32,189 nucleotides of DNA, from contig JAVBMJ010000031.1 in the NCBI GenBank assembly GCA_031552535.1, positions 1 to 32,189 on the forward strand, in the 5' to 3' direction. This document shows positions 7,475 through 15,380 of this stretch, piece by piece (within the stretch, counting starts at the first letter, position 1; each line of letters starts with the position of its first letter). This stretch comes from JAVBMJ01 sp031552535 (GTDB lineage: Bacteria > Bacteroidota > Bacteroidia > Bacteroidales > Rikenellaceae). The position numbers and the translations under genes were made by a program. The notes under the pieces were generated by a model. It searched no databases, was not told the origin of the DNA, and saw only the letters and a program-made list of their open reading frames with translations.

Positions 7475-9808
7475 ATGAACAGTTTCAGATTAAAATCCTA
7501 CTTCACGTTCCTGGGGCGAAACAAGCTCTTCACATCGATCAACCTGTTCGGTTTCGCCGTGTCGCTGGCCGTGGTTATCCTGCTGGGGCTTTATATCCAG
7601 AACCAAACCAGTTACGATAAGTTCCACAAAGACCGCGACCGCGTCTGGAAACTCTCACGGGACGGAGGATCTGCATTCTCCGCTCCCATCGCGGCAGATG
7701 TAAAAAACCGCTACCCGGACGAGGTGGAAGCTATTACCCGCGTGGGATACTATTCCACCATAAGGCTACAGAAAGACCAGGAGCAGATACGCGCCAGCAC
7801 ACTGGCCGTAGACTCGACGTTTTTCAATATTTTCTCGTTCCCTCTGTTGGAAGGCGACCCGGCAAGCCAGCTCCGTACCAGGGAAGAGGTAACCATTACC
7901 CGCTCGTTCGCCACCAAGATGTTCGGCGAAGGCCCGGCCCTGGGCAAAACCCTGAAGGTATACGCCATGGAAGATACCATCGCATGTGTGGTTACGGGCG
8001 TGGCCACAGACTTCAAGAACTCCTGCATACCAAACCGCGATATACTGGTGCGTTTCGATAAATACACGAACCGCGGATACCTGGAAAGTTACGGCTCCTG
8101 CAACTGGGAAATTTTCCTCAAAACAGCCCCCGGGACCGACCTGCAATCGAAAATGCCCGACCTGGCGGAACATTTTAAGACCTATTTCTGGATTTTTGAG
8201 GACGGAATATCGAAAGAGGCCTTCCTTGAACCGATTACGGATTGCTATTTCGATGGAAATACCATGACGGGAATCCACACCAGCCGTACATTCCTAACCC
8301 TTCTCGGGGCTGCGGCGTTGGCTATCCTGTTGTTCGCCATGATTAATTACGTAAATCTTTCGGTGGCCCAGTCGGGCTTCCGGGCCAAGGAAGCGGCCAC
8401 GCGGCGGCTGCTGGGCTCCTCGCCCGGGGGGCTGTTCGCGGGATTTATTACCGAGACGATAATATTCTGTGTGATTGCGGCGGCGCTGGGCGTTGTGCTG
8501 GCCTCGGTAGCCGAGCCGGGATTCAACAAAATGATGGGTACCCAGATGAGCGTCGGCGAAGTGCTCTCCTGGGGCTACCTGCTGGCCGGACTTGCCGGGG
8601 CTGTCGTGCTGGGCGTGGTTTCTGGCATCGTCCCCTCGCTGGTGGTGTCGAGCCACAAACCCGTGGAGGTTGTGCGCGGGACGTTTACCCGTAAAACCAA
8701 AATGGTTTACAGCCGGGTGCTGATCGTGTTCCAATACTGCATTACCATCGTGCTTCTGGGTTGTGCGGTTACCATCATGCGGCAGACCAAATTCATGCGC
8801 ACCACCGATCTGGGATTCAATAAAGAAAACGTAGTTTGGATGGACTGCGTGCTGGGCAACGAGAAACTTGCCGGGCTGCGCGACCGTCTGGAACAGATTC
8901 CCGGTGTGGAAGCCGTGTCGTACTGCTCAGGCTGCCCCTCGGACGGCGGCAACAACAACACGATCACATACGAAAGCGGGCAGACGGTAAGCTTCCAGAT
9001 CTTTTTCGGCGATTCACTGTACATGGATATGCTTGGGATAGAGGTGCTGCGCAGCACCGGGATCAAGGACAGCAAAGCCTGCTATCTCAACGAAACGGCC
9101 TTCAAGGAACTCAACCTGCCCGATTCGGCAACCATGTTCGAAATGTACGACAGCCAGGTTCCCTTGGCCGGGATAATCAAGGATTTCCACTTCAGGCCGC
9201 TATCGCAGAAAATAGACCCGTGTATAGTGGGGTTTTACACCGGCGACTACAATACTTTGTTCAGCGGCAGCGGCGCGTGGACGACGCTGGTGAAAATAGC
9301 CGCCGCCAACCCGGCCCAAACCTACGACCAGGTCAAAGCGGCCTGCCTCGACTACGGTGGGGGGCGCCCCTTCGACAGCGGATTTATAGACGCCGTTATA
9401 AACAGCTGGTACGACGACCAGCAACGCACCTACACCATCATCGGGTCGTTCGCCGTGATCGCTATCCTGATCGCCGCGCTGGGGATGCTGGCCATGGCCA
9501 CCTACTACCTGCGCCAGCGCACGGCCGAAATCGCCATCCGGAAAGTCTTCGGCTCGACCGACGGCGAGGTGCTGCGCAAAGTGATTATGAATTTCATGCG
9601 GATGGTAGTAGCCGCATTCGTTATAGCCGTGCCGGTAATATGGTATGCGATGGAGCGGTGGTTGGCCGGATATGCCTACCGTATTCCGCTCGACTGGACA
9701 ATCTTCGCCCTGGCAGGTCTGGCGGCCTTCGCCGTGGCCCTGGTGGCCGTCTTCTGGCAGAGCTGGAAAGCCACAACCGCCAATCCCGTAGATTCGTTGC
9801 ACAGATAA
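7475..9808 (+). CDS. ABC transporter permease, FtsX/MacB type (second of two)
   Basis: This 777-residue protein begins three bases after the first permease gene and has the same duplicated FtsX/MacB plan. Its parts are a first helix at about 21-41, a periplasmic core starting near SYDKFHKDRDRVWKLSRD, helices around 270-390, a further helix near 410 (VLIVFQYCITIVLLGCAV), a second core and three final helices. The coupling motif is AEIAIRKVFGSTDGEVL. The two permeases share the same plan but look well diverged, so I expect a heterodimer around one ATPase dimer. The GxxKENVVWMDC-type segment after helix five is common in Bacteroidetes members. No lesion is seen. Confidence 0.92.
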   Translation: MNSFRLKSYFTFLGRNKLFTSINLFGFAVSLAVVILLGLYIQNQTSYDKFHKDRDRVWKLSRDGGSAFSAPIAADVKNRYPDEVEAITRVGYYSTIRLQKDQEQIRASTLAVDSTFFNIFSFPLLEGDPASQLRTREEVTITRSFATKMFGEGPALGKTLKVYAMEDTIACVVTGVATDFKNSCIPNRDILVRFDKYTNRGYLESYGSCNWEIFLKTAPGTDLQSKMPDLAEHFKTYFWIFEDGISKEAFLEPITDCYFDGNTMTGIHTSRTFLTLLGAAALAILLFAMINYVNLSVAQSGFRAKEAATRRLLGSSPGGLFAGFITETIIFCVIAAALGVVLASVAEPGFNKMMGTQMSVGEVLSWGYLLAGLAGAVVLGVVSGIVPSLVVSSHKPVEVVRGTFTRKTKMVYSRVLIVFQYCITIVLLGCAVTIMRQTKFMRTTDLGFNKENVVWMDCVLGNEKLAGLRDRLEQIPGVEAVSYCSGCPSDGGNNNTITYESGQTVSFQIFFGDSLYMDMLGIEVLRSTGIKDSKACYLNETAFKELNLPDSATMFEMYDSQVPLAGIIKDFHFRPLSQKIDPCIVGFYTGDYNTLFSGSGAWTTLVKIAAANPAQTYDQVKAACLDYGGGRPFDSGFIDAVINSWYDDQQRTYTIIGSFAVIAILIAALGMLAMATYYLRQRTAEIAIRKVFGSTDGEVLRKVIMNFMRMVVAAFVIAVPVIWYAMERWLAGYAYRIPLDWTIFALAGLAAFAVALVAVFWQSWKATTANPVDSLHR

Positions 9809-9833
9809 TCATAAACTAAAAAATCATAAAGCC

Positions 9834-10514
9834 ATGTTAAAGATCGAAAACCTAAGCAAGCATTTCCGCACGGACGAAATCGAAACCATTGCCCTGAACA
9901 ACGTATCGTTAGAGATAGCCCAAGGCGAGTTCGTAGCGGTGATGGGGCCCTCGGGATGCGGCAAATCCACCCTATTGAACATCGTCGGCCTGCTGGACAA
10001 CCCCACCTCGGGCAAGTATTACTTATTGGAAAAAGAAGTGGGGGCACTTAAAGAAAAAGACCGCACGCTGTTCCGCAAAGGCAATATCGGCTTCGTATTC
10101 CAGAGCTTCAACCTGATCGACGAACTGAACGTCTTCGAAAACGTCGAACTGCCGCTGATCTACCTGAAAATAAAGGCCTCGGAGCGAAAGCGGATGGTAA
10201 AGGAGATCCTCGACAGGATGGCCATCAGCCACCGCGCGCGCCACTTCCCGCAGCAGCTATCCGGGGGGCAACAGCAGCGTGTGGCCATAGCCCGTGCCGT
10301 GGTAGCCTCGCCCAAGTTGATCCTGGCCGACGAACCTACAGGTAACCTCGACTCGAAAAACGGTGCCGAAGTGATGACCCTGCTTACTGAACTCAACCGC
10401 GAAGGCACAACGGTAGTGATGGTGACCCATTCCAAGCACGACGCCTCATATGCCCACCGTACCATCGACCTGTTCGACGGGCAGATTGTGCAGAATGCCC
10501 AGAAGTATATGTGA
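9834..10514 (+). CDS. ABC transporter ATPase, MacB/LolD class
   Basis: This 226-residue nucleotide-binding subunit has Walker A GPSGCGKST (38-46), the Q-loop glutamine Q90 (FVFQSFNLI), signature LSGGQQQRVAIARA (142-155), Walker B LILADEPTGNLD (162-173) and switch His199. These are the full set of residues for ATP hydrolysis. The Q-loop SFNLIDELNVFENVELPL is characteristic of the MacB/LolD group. It lies 25 bases after the second permease and closes the operon, so it should power the two FtsX-like permeases. No fused membrane domain is present, unlike E. coli MacB. Confidence 0.95.
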   Translation: MLKIENLSKHFRTDEIETIALNNVSLEIAQGEFVAVMGPSGCGKSTLLNIVGLLDNPTSGKYYLLEKEVGALKEKDRTLFRKGNIGFVFQSFNLIDELNVFENVELPLIYLKIKASERKRMVKEILDRMAISHRARHFPQQLSGGQQQRVAIARAVVASPKLILADEPTGNLDSKNGAEVMTLLTELNREGTTVVMVTHSKHDASYAHRTIDLFDGQIVQNAQKYM

Positions 10515-10645
10515 CACCCAATAACTCCATTAAGGCGTGTCATAGGTTTACTCTGGCGAATGAGATTCACCTCGTTAAAAACTAAAGCAGCTGTAATAAA
10601 GCGCATGGTTTTAACCGTTAACCTGACAACAAAATAGCGCTGAGA

Positions 10646-10677
10646 TTTGGGATTATGCCCGGCAAACATTATGTTTA
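10646..10677 (+). promoter_or_regulatory. Promoter of the unrecognised gene at 10701
   Basis: TTTG (10646-10649), a 20-base spacer and TATGTTTA (10670-10677) fit the Bacteroidetes promoter pattern with one mismatch in the -7 box. The start codon follows after about 20 bases. The gene is therefore probably transcribed apart from the exporter operon. Confidence 0.5.
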
Positions 10678-10700
10678 CAGTGCATAATTATTGAATGACT

Positions 10701-11330
10701 ATGAAGTTCGACAATGATTTTAAAAAAGCCTTGTCTCAGTTGCCGTCAGAGGAAAAAGACAAGCTGATTTTGCGTCTTCTCAAGCACGATCTGGAACTTG
10801 CCAATCGACTGCGCTTCGAACTGTTGAGTACGCAGAGCGTGCTGGATCGCCGAAAGGAAATGGAAAAACGGATCAGAGTACGGGTTGAACGGATGATTTA
10901 CACTTATTACTCCCCCGGATATCTGCTAATGGATATGCGCGAACTGAGCGGAGAAATAACCGAACATGTTAAAATAACCCGCGATAAGGAGGGCGAACCG
11001 GCCTTGAATCTACTAATGCTCAATGAAGTACTAAATGGGGTTGGAAGCCAGGTCGCCCAAGTAAAACCTCAAAAATCATACACCTTCAACATATACGTCA
11101 TTGCGCGTACGTTTAGGATTCTTGTTCAGATCAATGCTCTGCATGAGGATTACCTCATTGATTTTGAGGATGGATTGAAAGAGTTGGGTGGATTGATTTG
11201 TGGTAATCCTGCACTGATGAAAACAGCCATCGACAACAGTTTGGATGTGAATTGGCTGCTCCAGGCCGATATTCCCGAAGATATCGCAGTGATTCATAAA
11301 AATATTCGCTCACAAGGGTTCTTAAAGTGA
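10701..11330 (+). CDS. Unrecognised soluble helical protein
   Basis: I do not recognise a named domain. The product (209 residues from the second ATG; 211 from the ATG at 10695) is highly charged at the N-terminus (FDNDFKKALSQLPSEEKDKLILRLLKHD) and looks mostly alpha-helical, with no signal peptide or membrane segment, so it should be cytoplasmic. A conserved-looking centre, RVERMIYTYYSPGYLLMDMRELSGE, precedes a more mixed C-terminal half. I have an impression of similar Bacteroidales hypothetical proteins starting with a KEKDKLILRLLKKD-type segment, but no function for them. It follows the exporter operon by 186 bases and has its own promoter-like site. It may be a regulator or scaffold, but the sequence does not decide. 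Confidence 0.75.
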   Translation: MKFDNDFKKALSQLPSEEKDKLILRLLKHDLELANRLRFELLSTQSVLDRRKEMEKRIRVRVERMIYTYYSPGYLLMDMRELSGEITEHVKITRDKEGEPALNLLMLNEVLNGVGSQVAQVKPQKSYTFNIYVIARTFRILVQINALHEDYLIDFEDGLKELGGLICGNPALMKTAIDNSLDVNWLLQADIPEDIAVIHKNIRSQGFLK

Positions 11331-11368
11331 TAGAATAACCACGCAGCAAGCTACGGGGAATTTAACCC

Positions 11369-11525
11369 TTAGAAACTGTTAAAATTTCCTATGGAAAGTA
11401 TTATAAGTCCTTCCGGGCCGCTTTTCGCATGGAAATTTCGTTACATGGAACACCGCTATGCGCCTCTATTTTCACGCAAAAATCATCACCGGAATATATC
11501 CATAGGAAAATTAAACAGTTTCTTA
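11369..11525 (+). repeat. MITE-like repeat, copy R1
   Basis: This 157-base element has imperfect terminal inverted repeats: it starts TTAGAAACTGTTAAAATTTC and ends GAAAATTAAACAGTTTCTTA. Its core includes CACCGCTATGCGCCTCTATT and TTCACGCAAAAATCATCACC. A closely similar copy lies in inverted orientation at 16943-17111 and a diverged one at 20561-20720. The ends resemble those of IS5-type elements, so it may be a non-autonomous derivative. It contains no credible gene. Confidence 0.8.
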
Positions 11526-11549
11526 ATATTTGCTCCACCGGAAATCCGG

Positions 11550-11582
11550 ACTGAGCCCATTAAACCGCAGTTTGGGCTCAGT
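11550..11582 (-). terminator. Hairpin downstream of the DUF1254 operon
   Basis: The inverted arms ACTGAGCCCA (11550-11559) and TGGGCTCAGT (11573-11582) flank a 13-base loop, directly after the stop codon of the last DUF1254 (pseudo)gene on the minus strand. There is no clean T-tract, so it is a probable transcript end rather than a textbook intrinsic terminator. Confidence 0.45.
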
Positions 11583-11614
11583 ACGAAAATTAGGTTATTG
11601 TTTTGCTTCGAAGG

Positions 11615-13108
11615 CTATTTTACTTTCATCACTGCCGGCGGGGTCCATTTCAGAGTGAGTATGTCCTCGTCGGGCCAGTAAGCGCGCAGGTAAACCGAGA
11701 ATACGTCGGCAGGCGCCGACACCCAGTTGCTTTCCTTGTCCTTGCCTGGCGAAGTATGTTGTACGTAAAGCGTCAACGAACCGTCGGGGGTGTATTTCAG
11801 GTCTTTGTTTTAGTTCCTTTAGAGAAAACCTTCTGGGGATTATCGTAGAAAAGGTGTGCGTCGTTATATACGGTCAACGACCAGAATCCTTTTACCGGCG
11901 GAAGTTTCCCCTTTTCAAAGGTAATGGTATAGTTGCCGTCTTTCCCGTTCAGACGAACGCCTTTCTAATCCATATCCTGATAGAAATACGAGGTTTCGTT
12001 GCCCAGGTTGATGAATATGTTGGATTTTGCCATGGCTACGCGTGAAAGGTAATCGGTGCCGAATGCAGCTCCGTTTCTGGGGGTTGTCCAGTAATTGCCC
12101 ACTGGGACGCCGATATTCTTAAAGTCGCGAAGGGGACGAATCAGCTCTTTTTCGGCATCCACGGCCGATTTTACTAAGGCGGCTTTCAGCTCGGGATTGG
12201 CTTTGGCGACATCCAAAATAGATTGGAACAGGGCATAGAGCGACTCTTCGCCTTTAAGCGGGGGGACTATCTTCAGGATGTCGGGAAGTTCATCGAAATA
12301 TTTTTCGGGAACCACCCAGGCGATTTCCTCTTGCAGGTTGGCATGTTTCGGATCGGGAAACGAGGGGGTTTTGGAATAGTCTATCGTCTGCATTTTCCCG
12401 GTAAACTTATTGAGCGGATAAACCATGATCTGATTGATTAATTTCAAGGCTTCCGCTTTATCTTTGGGATCGTCGGTCAGAAATACACGCGGCAACATAT
12501 ACGATTCGTTCATATCCGAACGGATAACGGCATTGACTCCTTTTGGGGTTTCCCCTTTCCAATCGGGGCCAACCACTAAATAGAATCCGGGTTTGGTATC
12601 GTACATCTTTCCTAAACGTCCGATGCCATCGGTACGCAGGTTGCCCACCTGGTATACCCAGAAGCGGTCGCCGAAATCGGGTACCTGCACCACCACCGGG
12701 CTTTCGTCCAATGCCAGGAGTGAAACCCCTTAGGCCACATCCTGGTTGGGGCATACCACATAGCGTTGCATCGGATCCATATAGTCCGTCAGCAGGCTCA
12801 CATGATTAATGGGCGCCACGGGCACCACCCCGCCGTTACGCCCGGGTTCGGGCACCTCGCGCATGCCCAGTATGCGGTTGTGTACGTTTACCATGGGCCA
12901 CTCCCACATATACATACATGAACTTGCCCATCTGGTAGACGTATTCTTTGGTCATAATGGTTCCGGACTGTGGGCCGGGCACATTCATTTCTTCAACCTT
13001 GTCCTGTGTCTGTTCAGGTTTGCTTTGCGGCTGGTTGCAGGAAGTGAATGTAACCATCGCGGCTACTGCGACCATAAAGGCCGCCACTCTCACATTCAAT
13101 GTTTTCAC
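11615..13108 (-). pseudogene. Decayed DUF1254/DUF1214 lipoprotein gene (third paralogue)
   Basis: Read through, this matches the two intact neighbours but is broken at least four times. It starts at 13108 with a lipoprotein signal (MKTLNVRVAAFMVAVAAMVTFTSC). It shifts frame in a TATG-rich run near 12910, meets an in-frame TAA at about 12731 (before GVSLLALDESPVVV), has a TAG at about 11966 (after ETSYFYQDMD), and shifts frame again near 11810. The final frame gives DLKYTPDGSLTLYVQHTSPG through KWTPPAVMKVK, as in the family C-terminus. The longest open piece covers 11965-12711. It begins 7 bases after the previous gene and was the last cistron of the operon. So many lesions argue against sequencing error. 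Confidence 0.85.
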
Positions 13109-13115
13109 ATCCTTA

Positions 13116-14570
13116 TTATTTTACTTTTTCCAAGTCGTTCAACGTCCAGGGCGAAGTCCTGGCGAGCACTTCTTTGGCAGCCCCGTAGTTGCGGAACAGC
13201 AGGAAGAAATCTTGGCCTTCGGCGGTCGATACCCAGTTGTTTTCATAACCCTCGGGCGCCGTGGGCGAGAAGTAGACGTCGACCGAACCGTCGGCGTTTT
13301 TCTTCAGATTCTGGAACGAGTTCACACCCACGCTTTTGGCTTCGCGGATAAACCCTGCAGTTTGGGTGTCCTGCGCGATGACCGACCAGAACTGCGTGGT
13401 GGGCACATTGGCGGGAACATTCAGTTTATAGGTGTTGGAACCGTTCAGTTGCGCGCCGTCCGCATCCACGAAAGCCTTCACATACAGGTTAGGAAGCGCA
13501 TTTTTGGCAGGTCCGAAGGCTCCGTAAAGAACGAACGAGCGGTCGTCGACCAATAATCTGTCTGGTAGGATGGCGGTCGCATGCGAGGCGAGCATCTCCT
13601 GCGAAGCTAAAAATTTCCACTGTTTGCCCGGCCACCAGATTATACCGTCGTGTTTGAACCCATCGATCATGTAGGCATGGGCGTCCCTGGCGGCGCGTTC
13701 AAATACCGTTTTCATGTTCGCATCCGGATTGAATTCCAAGTCCTTGCCGATGCCCAGGCCGTGCATCATGCCCATCATCAGAAGGTCTAACTGCCGCACG
13801 GGCTCTTCCTTGATGATTTTCGCCAGACCTGCATAGTAGCTCAAAGCGAAGGAAGCGATGCCTTCGAACGGTTTGTCGTACACGTCGATGTAGCGGATCG
13901 CCATCGCAGGATCGCTCAGCGGATAGATTTTCAGCTTGTGTAGGTAAGCGATGGCATTGTCCACATCTTCTTTGCTATTACTTTTGGGAATGACGCGCAA
14001 CAGGCTGTACATGTTATACGTTTCGAAAGGAACCTTGATATACCCCGCCGGGACCGTCCCTTTGTAATCGGGGGGAAGCATCAGGTATTTGCCGCCCTTG
14101 CCCTTGTCCTCGCCCGTATTCCCGACATCGATCATCGGGACCGTCCATGCCGAGATGAGCGAACCGAAAAGCGCGGCATCCCCGGTAGCGGGCACATCCA
14201 CCACGACGGGGCCGTCCTTGAGGTTGCAGAAGAACATCACGTAGTTGGTCGAGTTGTTGGGCGTGGTGGTCTGGAACTTCCAGTTGGCGAACTGCGAGAA
14301 GTAGATCACGTCGTTGTACTGCGCCCCGGCGTCGCGCAGGTAAGCCTGCCGCATCGCGTCGAAATTCATCAGGGGCATAGCCCATATGGCGGCTTCCACA
14401 GCGCGGGAATAAAACACTTCGTCTTTTACTCTCTCTATGCCGCTTTGCGCCTGCTTGTTCTCTCCCATTTGTCCACCCTTGTTCTGCGGTTGACCATAGG
14501 AAGTTAATGCGACCGTCACGGCTGCTAGCAGGACGGCTCCCCGTCTGATACTCAAATTGATCATTTTCAT
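13116..14570 (-). CDS. DUF1254/DUF1214 exported protein (second paralogue)
   Basis: This 484-residue protein is of the DUF1254-DUF1214 type, a two-domain family of unknown biochemical role. I start it at the ATG at 14570, which gives a clear signal peptide (MKMINLSIRRGAVLLAAVTVALTSYG, then QPQ). An open frame continues upstream to 14807, but that part lies over the barrel gene in another frame and looks like no protein. DUF1254-like landmarks are AVEAAIWAMPLMNFDAMRQA and VVVDVPATGDAALFGSLISA. The DUF1214-like C-terminus has KYNADGS-type NLKKNADGSVDVYFSPTAPEG and ends LLFRNYGAAKEVLARTSPWTLNDLEKVK. It is predicted periplasmic, 11 bases after the barrel gene. No catalytic motif is evident. Confidence 0.88.
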   Translation of the reverse strand: MKMINLSIRRGAVLLAAVTVALTSYGQPQNKGGQMGENKQAQSGIERVKDEVFYSRAVEAAIWAMPLMNFDAMRQAYLRDAGAQYNDVIYFSQFANWKFQTTTPNNSTNYVMFFCNLKDGPVVVDVPATGDAALFGSLISAWTVPMIDVGNTGEDKGKGGKYLMLPPDYKGTVPAGYIKVPFETYNMYSLLRVIPKSNSKEDVDNAIAYLHKLKIYPLSDPAMAIRYIDVYDKPFEGIASFALSYYAGLAKIIKEEPVRQLDLLMMGMMHGLGIGKDLEFNPDANMKTVFERAARDAHAYMIDGFKHDGIIWWPGKQWKFLASQEMLASHATAILPDRLLVDDRSFVLYGAFGPAKNALPNLYVKAFVDADGAQLNGSNTYKLNVPANVPTTQFWSVIAQDTQTAGFIREAKSVGVNSFQNLKKNADGSVDVYFSPTAPEGYENNWVSTAEGQDFFLLFRNYGAAKEVLARTSPWTLNDLEKVK

Positions 14571-14581
14571 CTGGTCATTTT

Positions 14582-15379
14582 TTAAAACTGCGTATTGAAT
14601 CCAATAAATAGCTGAAATTTGGGCTGTCCGATGCCGCTCGTCGCTACGGAATATTGCGGTTCGGCAAAGATGTTGAACACGGTGCGGCCATGCGCCTTGA
14701 GCACCTTGCCGATACCCAGGCCGATGGGTATGTTGTAATTCCCGTCGTTCAGGTCGAACGACCAGATGCCCGTACTGCGCAGGTAGGTGCCCCCGCCCAA
14801 TTGCCACATGAAAAATATCTGGGGTGTGAGCAGGCTGACGTCAGCCCGGTCTTCATCCCCGGCGAAAGAGGTCTGCCATTGCAGCAGGGAGCCGAACTGG
14901 ATCACGTCGCTTTTGGAGAAAAACGCCATGGCCGAAACTCCGGTCTGCCATTTGCCCTGTCCGAGGCCGTGGCTGCCCGTGGGCGCGACCAGCAAAGGTC
15001 CGACACCTAAACTGACCCCCTCCTTTTTAGTCAGTTTATAGATGGCGAACACGCTGAAGTCGCCGAAACCAGTCGTCGGCGCGGTTTCCGGCAGCGATTG
15101 GGTAACAAACGGCATAGTCGCACGCAAGAAAACACGGCCCACAGGTTGCGCATAGCGCAGCATCACCTGGTTCATCGTCGCATCCTGGATCCCGTAAAGC
15201 GACGGCATCACATAATTGTGCACGTTGAACGTTTTTTTCGGGGCCAGCGGGTTATTGGCCTGCTTGATCATCTCGATATCCATCGGTTGGTGCTGGGCAT
15301 TGGACGCCACAGGAAAAACGGACACTGCTACTGCAAACAGGACGGCCAGGTTGCAGATATTAATTTTCGTCAACTTCAT
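14582..15379 (-). CDS. Outer-membrane beta-barrel protein (phenol-degradation/MetA-pathway transporter type)
   Basis: This 265-residue protein has a signal peptide ending VASNA before QHQPMD. Alternating amphipathic strands follow (VFLRATMPFVTQS, FGDFSVFAIYKLT, GVSLGVGPLLVAPTGS, WQTGVSAMAFF), and it ends in an aromatic residue (FQLFIGFNTQF), as expected for a barrel inserted by the BAM machinery. The pattern with GLGQGKWQTGVS resembles the outer-membrane family annotated as MetA-pathway of phenol degradation or neuromedin-U-like transporters. The assignment is from pattern memory. It lies one base after the first DUF1254 gene and 11 before the second, so the three are one operon. I infer a pore or receptor working with the DUF1254 proteins. 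A 110-base relic of a second copy lies at 17536-17645. Confidence 0.8.
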   Translation of the reverse strand: MKLTKINICNLAVLFAVAVSVFPVASNAQHQPMDIEMIKQANNPLAPKKTFNVHNYVMPSLYGIQDATMNQVMLRYAQPVGRVFLRATMPFVTQSLPETAPTTGFGDFSVFAIYKLTKKEGVSLGVGPLLVAPTGSHGLGQGKWQTGVSAMAFFSKSDVIQFGSLLQWQTSFAGDEDRADVSLLTPQIFFMWQLGGGTYLRSTGIWSFDLNDGNYNIPIGLGIGKVLKAHGRTVFNIFAEPQYSVATSGIGQPKFQLFIGFNTQF

Positions 15380-15380
15380 A

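Noticed and set aside
8836..9819. 327-residue plus-strand open frame
   Set aside because: It is an out-of-frame shadow of the second permease, with strongly biased Arg/Gly/Asp composition.
11391..11848. Two short plus-strand open frames
   Set aside because: They run through the MITE-like repeat and antisense to the DUF1254 pseudogene; they have no start context or recognisable product.
14571..14807. N-terminal extension of the second DUF1254 gene
   Set aside because: These 79 codons overlap the barrel gene in another frame and read as nonsense; a perfect signal peptide starts at 14570.
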